From: Acinetobacter sp. C26M
GTDB taxonomy: Bacteria; Pseudomonadota; Gammaproteobacteria; Pseudomonadales; Moraxellaceae
Assembly (NCBI RefSeq): GCF_023702675.1
Contig: NZ_CP098478.1
Coordinates: forward strand, 3,286,001 to 3,350,000
Direction of reading: 5' to 3'
DNA: 64,000 bases
In this document: positions 61,473 through 64,000 of the stretch, in pieces
Position numbering within the stretch: the stretch's first letter is position 1
Layout of the letters: each line of letters begins with the position of its first letter
Notes under the pieces: generated by a model
What the model saw: the letters and a program-made list of their open reading frames with translations, nothing else
Database searches by the model: none
What the model was told of the DNA's origin: nothing
Made by a program: the position numbers and the translations under genes

Positions 61473-62501
61473 ATGCCAATCGACACTGTACAACAAGCGC
61501 TGCATATCAGACGTAAAAAAAATGCGCAGGTTTTTCACAATATTGCTCGGCTGTGGGAAGCTGGACAAAAGTCTCATAGCGATCAAGCCCTGCTAGATGC
61601 TTTGCATCCATGGCGTGACGATCACAGTCTACGGTTTTTTAATGTGCTGCCCTACTTACTGGGGATGATCAGTGTTGGCACCTTGGTGTTTGGTTATTTT
61701 CTACATCCTCATATTCAATATATCTGGAGCCTACTTGGGGCATTTCTGACAGGTTTTCTGGCTTATCTGCTCTATGAACCACAAGAGCCATTAACACGCG
61801 TCATTCATTATCTTGAAGAACGCATGACGGTCTTGCGCTATGGTTTACAGTTCCAGCAATTGCCTGCTTACCTACCTATTCAAGCACAGCCACTTTTAGT
61901 GATCAGTAAGTTAAAGCAACATTTCCCCTTATTCAATCGCGGCAATGAAGCCAACGAAATTACTCAATATGCATCGACCACGTGGGATGATGGCAACACA
62001 ACCCACCAAGTCCTGCTATTTCAGTATCACTATGTCAGTGAAATGCCGATCCTTCAGGATCAAAGCAGTGAAAAAAAAATCGTTAAAGAAATCCATAAAG
62101 ATTTGTGGGGCGCATTTATTTTTCAAATGCCAGCCTTGGGTATTGCCGTAAGCAATCAACGTTCTCGTTTTTTTGAACCTTATACCAGTTCATGGCAAAG
62201 CAGCGATATTTTGATTAACCAAGAATTGAATATTTTTGGCTTAGATCAACACCGACTCGCAAAAGAAGTGAGTCCTAGTTTGACCTTAAAGTTACATGAT
62301 TTTTTTCAACATTTTACAGGTGATTTAATTTATCATCATGAAGAGCAAATCATGTGTTACGTCGGCGAACAAAATCTTTTCCAAACCGCCAGTAAACGTA
62401 GTGAAATACAGGATATTCCAGCATTACGTGGACATTTAAGAACCATGACCATGCCGCAATATCAAAAGTTTCAACAGCTCATGCTGAATTTAATTAGCTA
62501 G
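61473..62501 (+). CDS. Two-helix membrane protein, partner of LemA
   Basis: 342 aa, resembling DUF3137-like proteins that go with LemA. Two adjacent membrane helices (about residues 55-75 and 80-100) follow a cytoplasmic N-terminus; a large soluble C-terminal domain comes after. Function unknown. It lies 31 bases upstream of the lemA-like gene and surely forms an operon with it. Start ATG 61473; the run of Lys codons and SD region is weak but nothing better is nearby. Confidence 0.7.
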   Translation: MPIDTVQQALHIRRKKNAQVFHNIARLWEAGQKSHSDQALLDALHPWRDDHSLRFFNVLPYLLGMISVGTLVFGYFLHPHIQYIWSLLGAFLTGFLAYLLYEPQEPLTRVIHYLEERMTVLRYGLQFQQLPAYLPIQAQPLLVISKLKQHFPLFNRGNEANEITQYASTTWDDGNTTHQVLLFQYHYVSEMPILQDQSSEKKIVKEIHKDLWGAFIFQMPALGIAVSNQRSRFFEPYTSSWQSSDILINQELNIFGLDQHRLAKEVSPSLTLKLHDFFQHFTGDLIYHHEEQIMCYVGEQNLFQTASKRSEIQDIPALRGHLRTMTMPQYQKFQQLMLNLIS

Positions 62502-62532
62502 TCATCTAGCGATAACAATAAGGGGAATAGCG

Positions 62533-63102
62533 ATGACAGGTTTACTAATCTTTTTGGGGATTTTTGTGGTACTGATCGTATGGGGCGTTTCTATCCGCAA
62601 CAACATCGTACGATATTTTAATGCCACCAAACGTGCATGGTCAGAAGTAGCTAACTTCGAACGTCAGAAAGTAAAGACCTTAGAAGCTCTGGAAGCGACA
62701 CTGGATCAATATACCCAGTTTGAAAAATCCACACTGGAAAAAGTCACTGAGTTACGTCAGCAGATTCTTAATCTCAATGTCAATGACACTGATATTTCTC
62801 AGTTACAACAGATTGAGAAAATGAGTAAGGAACTGATTCGTAGCTTGAATGTGGTGGTCGAAAATTATCCTGAACTGAAAGCAGATGCGCTGTATAGCAA
62901 GATGATGGATGATATTCAGGAACAAAACGAAAATGTCGGTGCGGCAATCACTATCTTTAACCGCAATGTAGAATTATTTAATAACCAAATCGAAGTGTTC
63001 CCAAATAATCTGATCAATACACTGACTTTATCTAAGAAAGCCATTCGCCCGTTTAAGGATAATCTGGCGACTGAAAATTTTGACTATAAGCCGAATTTTT
63101 AG
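62533..63102 (+). CDS. LemA family protein
   Basis: A 189-aa protein with one N-terminal membrane helix (residues 3-22) and a long coiled-coil/helical domain, matching LemA (PF04011). Signatures: NIVRYFNATKRAWSEVANFERQK, a conserved LRQQILN ... LVVENYPELKADALYSKMMDDI-type motif and FNRNVELFNNQIEVFPNNLI. The typical conserved YP (ENYPELKA) is present. LemA proteins are of unknown function, with topology that exposes the N-terminus outside in bacteria. AAGGGGAATAG precedes the ATG. Confidence 0.92.
   Translation: MTGLLIFLGIFVVLIVWGVSIRNNIVRYFNATKRAWSEVANFERQKVKTLEALEATLDQYTQFEKSTLEKVTELRQQILNLNVNDTDISQLQQIEKMSKELIRSLNVVVENYPELKADALYSKMMDDIQEQNENVGAAITIFNRNVELFNNQIEVFPNNLINTLTLSKKAIRPFKDNLATENFDYKPNF

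Positions 63103-64000
<898 letters not shown>

Overview
The window is chromosomal DNA from an Acinetobacter species (Moraxellaceae, Gammaproteobacteria). The evidence is the family resemblance of the proteins (BaeSR, PsiE, ZnuD, SelO), a low-to-moderate G+C content, and above all a surface-glycan block bounded by aspS on one side and ilvE-glnE on the other. That is the established position of the lipooligosaccharide outer-core (OC) locus in Acinetobacter baumannii. I cannot name the species from sequence alone.

Layout. 1-2915 (minus): trpA-accD-folC, with folC cut by the window edge. 3191-10877: assorted genes that separate trpA from trpFB (NhaC-type antiporter, AraC regulator with a divergent diiron hydrolase, DUF2804, a secreted 5'-nucleotidase lipoprotein, DUF1543). 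10887-12771 (minus): trpF-trpB. 12925-15657: cobalamin riboswitch, btuB and a PduO-type adenosyltransferase, a B12 uptake and activation unit. 15681-20513: GDPD, META lipoprotein, fatty-acid desaturase, SelO and a YkuD transpeptidase. 20514-20984: a non-coding stretch with a tight cluster of DnaA-box sequences. 20985-23896: baeR-baeS and a divergent LTXXQ lipoprotein. 24208-27954: two paralogous acyl-CoA dehydrogenases. 28022-33167: small envelope and hypothetical genes, psiE, two RcnB-like proteins and a phospholipase D-like enzyme. 33313-36290: the zinc receptor gene znuD with a Zur-type palindrome, and a divergent DUF4184 gene.

36435-52375 is the aspS to ilvE block. It holds a small membrane protein, a lipid A acyltransferase, two tandem duplicated GT32-type transferases, three GT25 proteins, a GT2, a Caps_synth-type transferase, a Stealth phosphotransferase, a TupA-like ATP-grasp ligase, UDP-glucose dehydrogenase, a UDP-glucuronate epimerase-like protein and a glycosyltransferase next to ilvE. 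The set points to an outer core or surface glycan that contains uronic acid, probably amino-acid-decorated and phosphosugar-bearing. This is inference.

52406-56497 holds glnE and a soluble sensor kinase. 56848-59878 is an AT-rich three-gene operon downstream of tRNA-Leu(CAA): a three-helix membrane protein, a YejK/NdpA-type nucleoid-associated protein, and a second protein with C-terminal membrane helices. It is the best candidate here for an undescribed system. The window closes with queA, a two-gene LemA cassette, a repeat-bearing gap and the 5' part of tgt.
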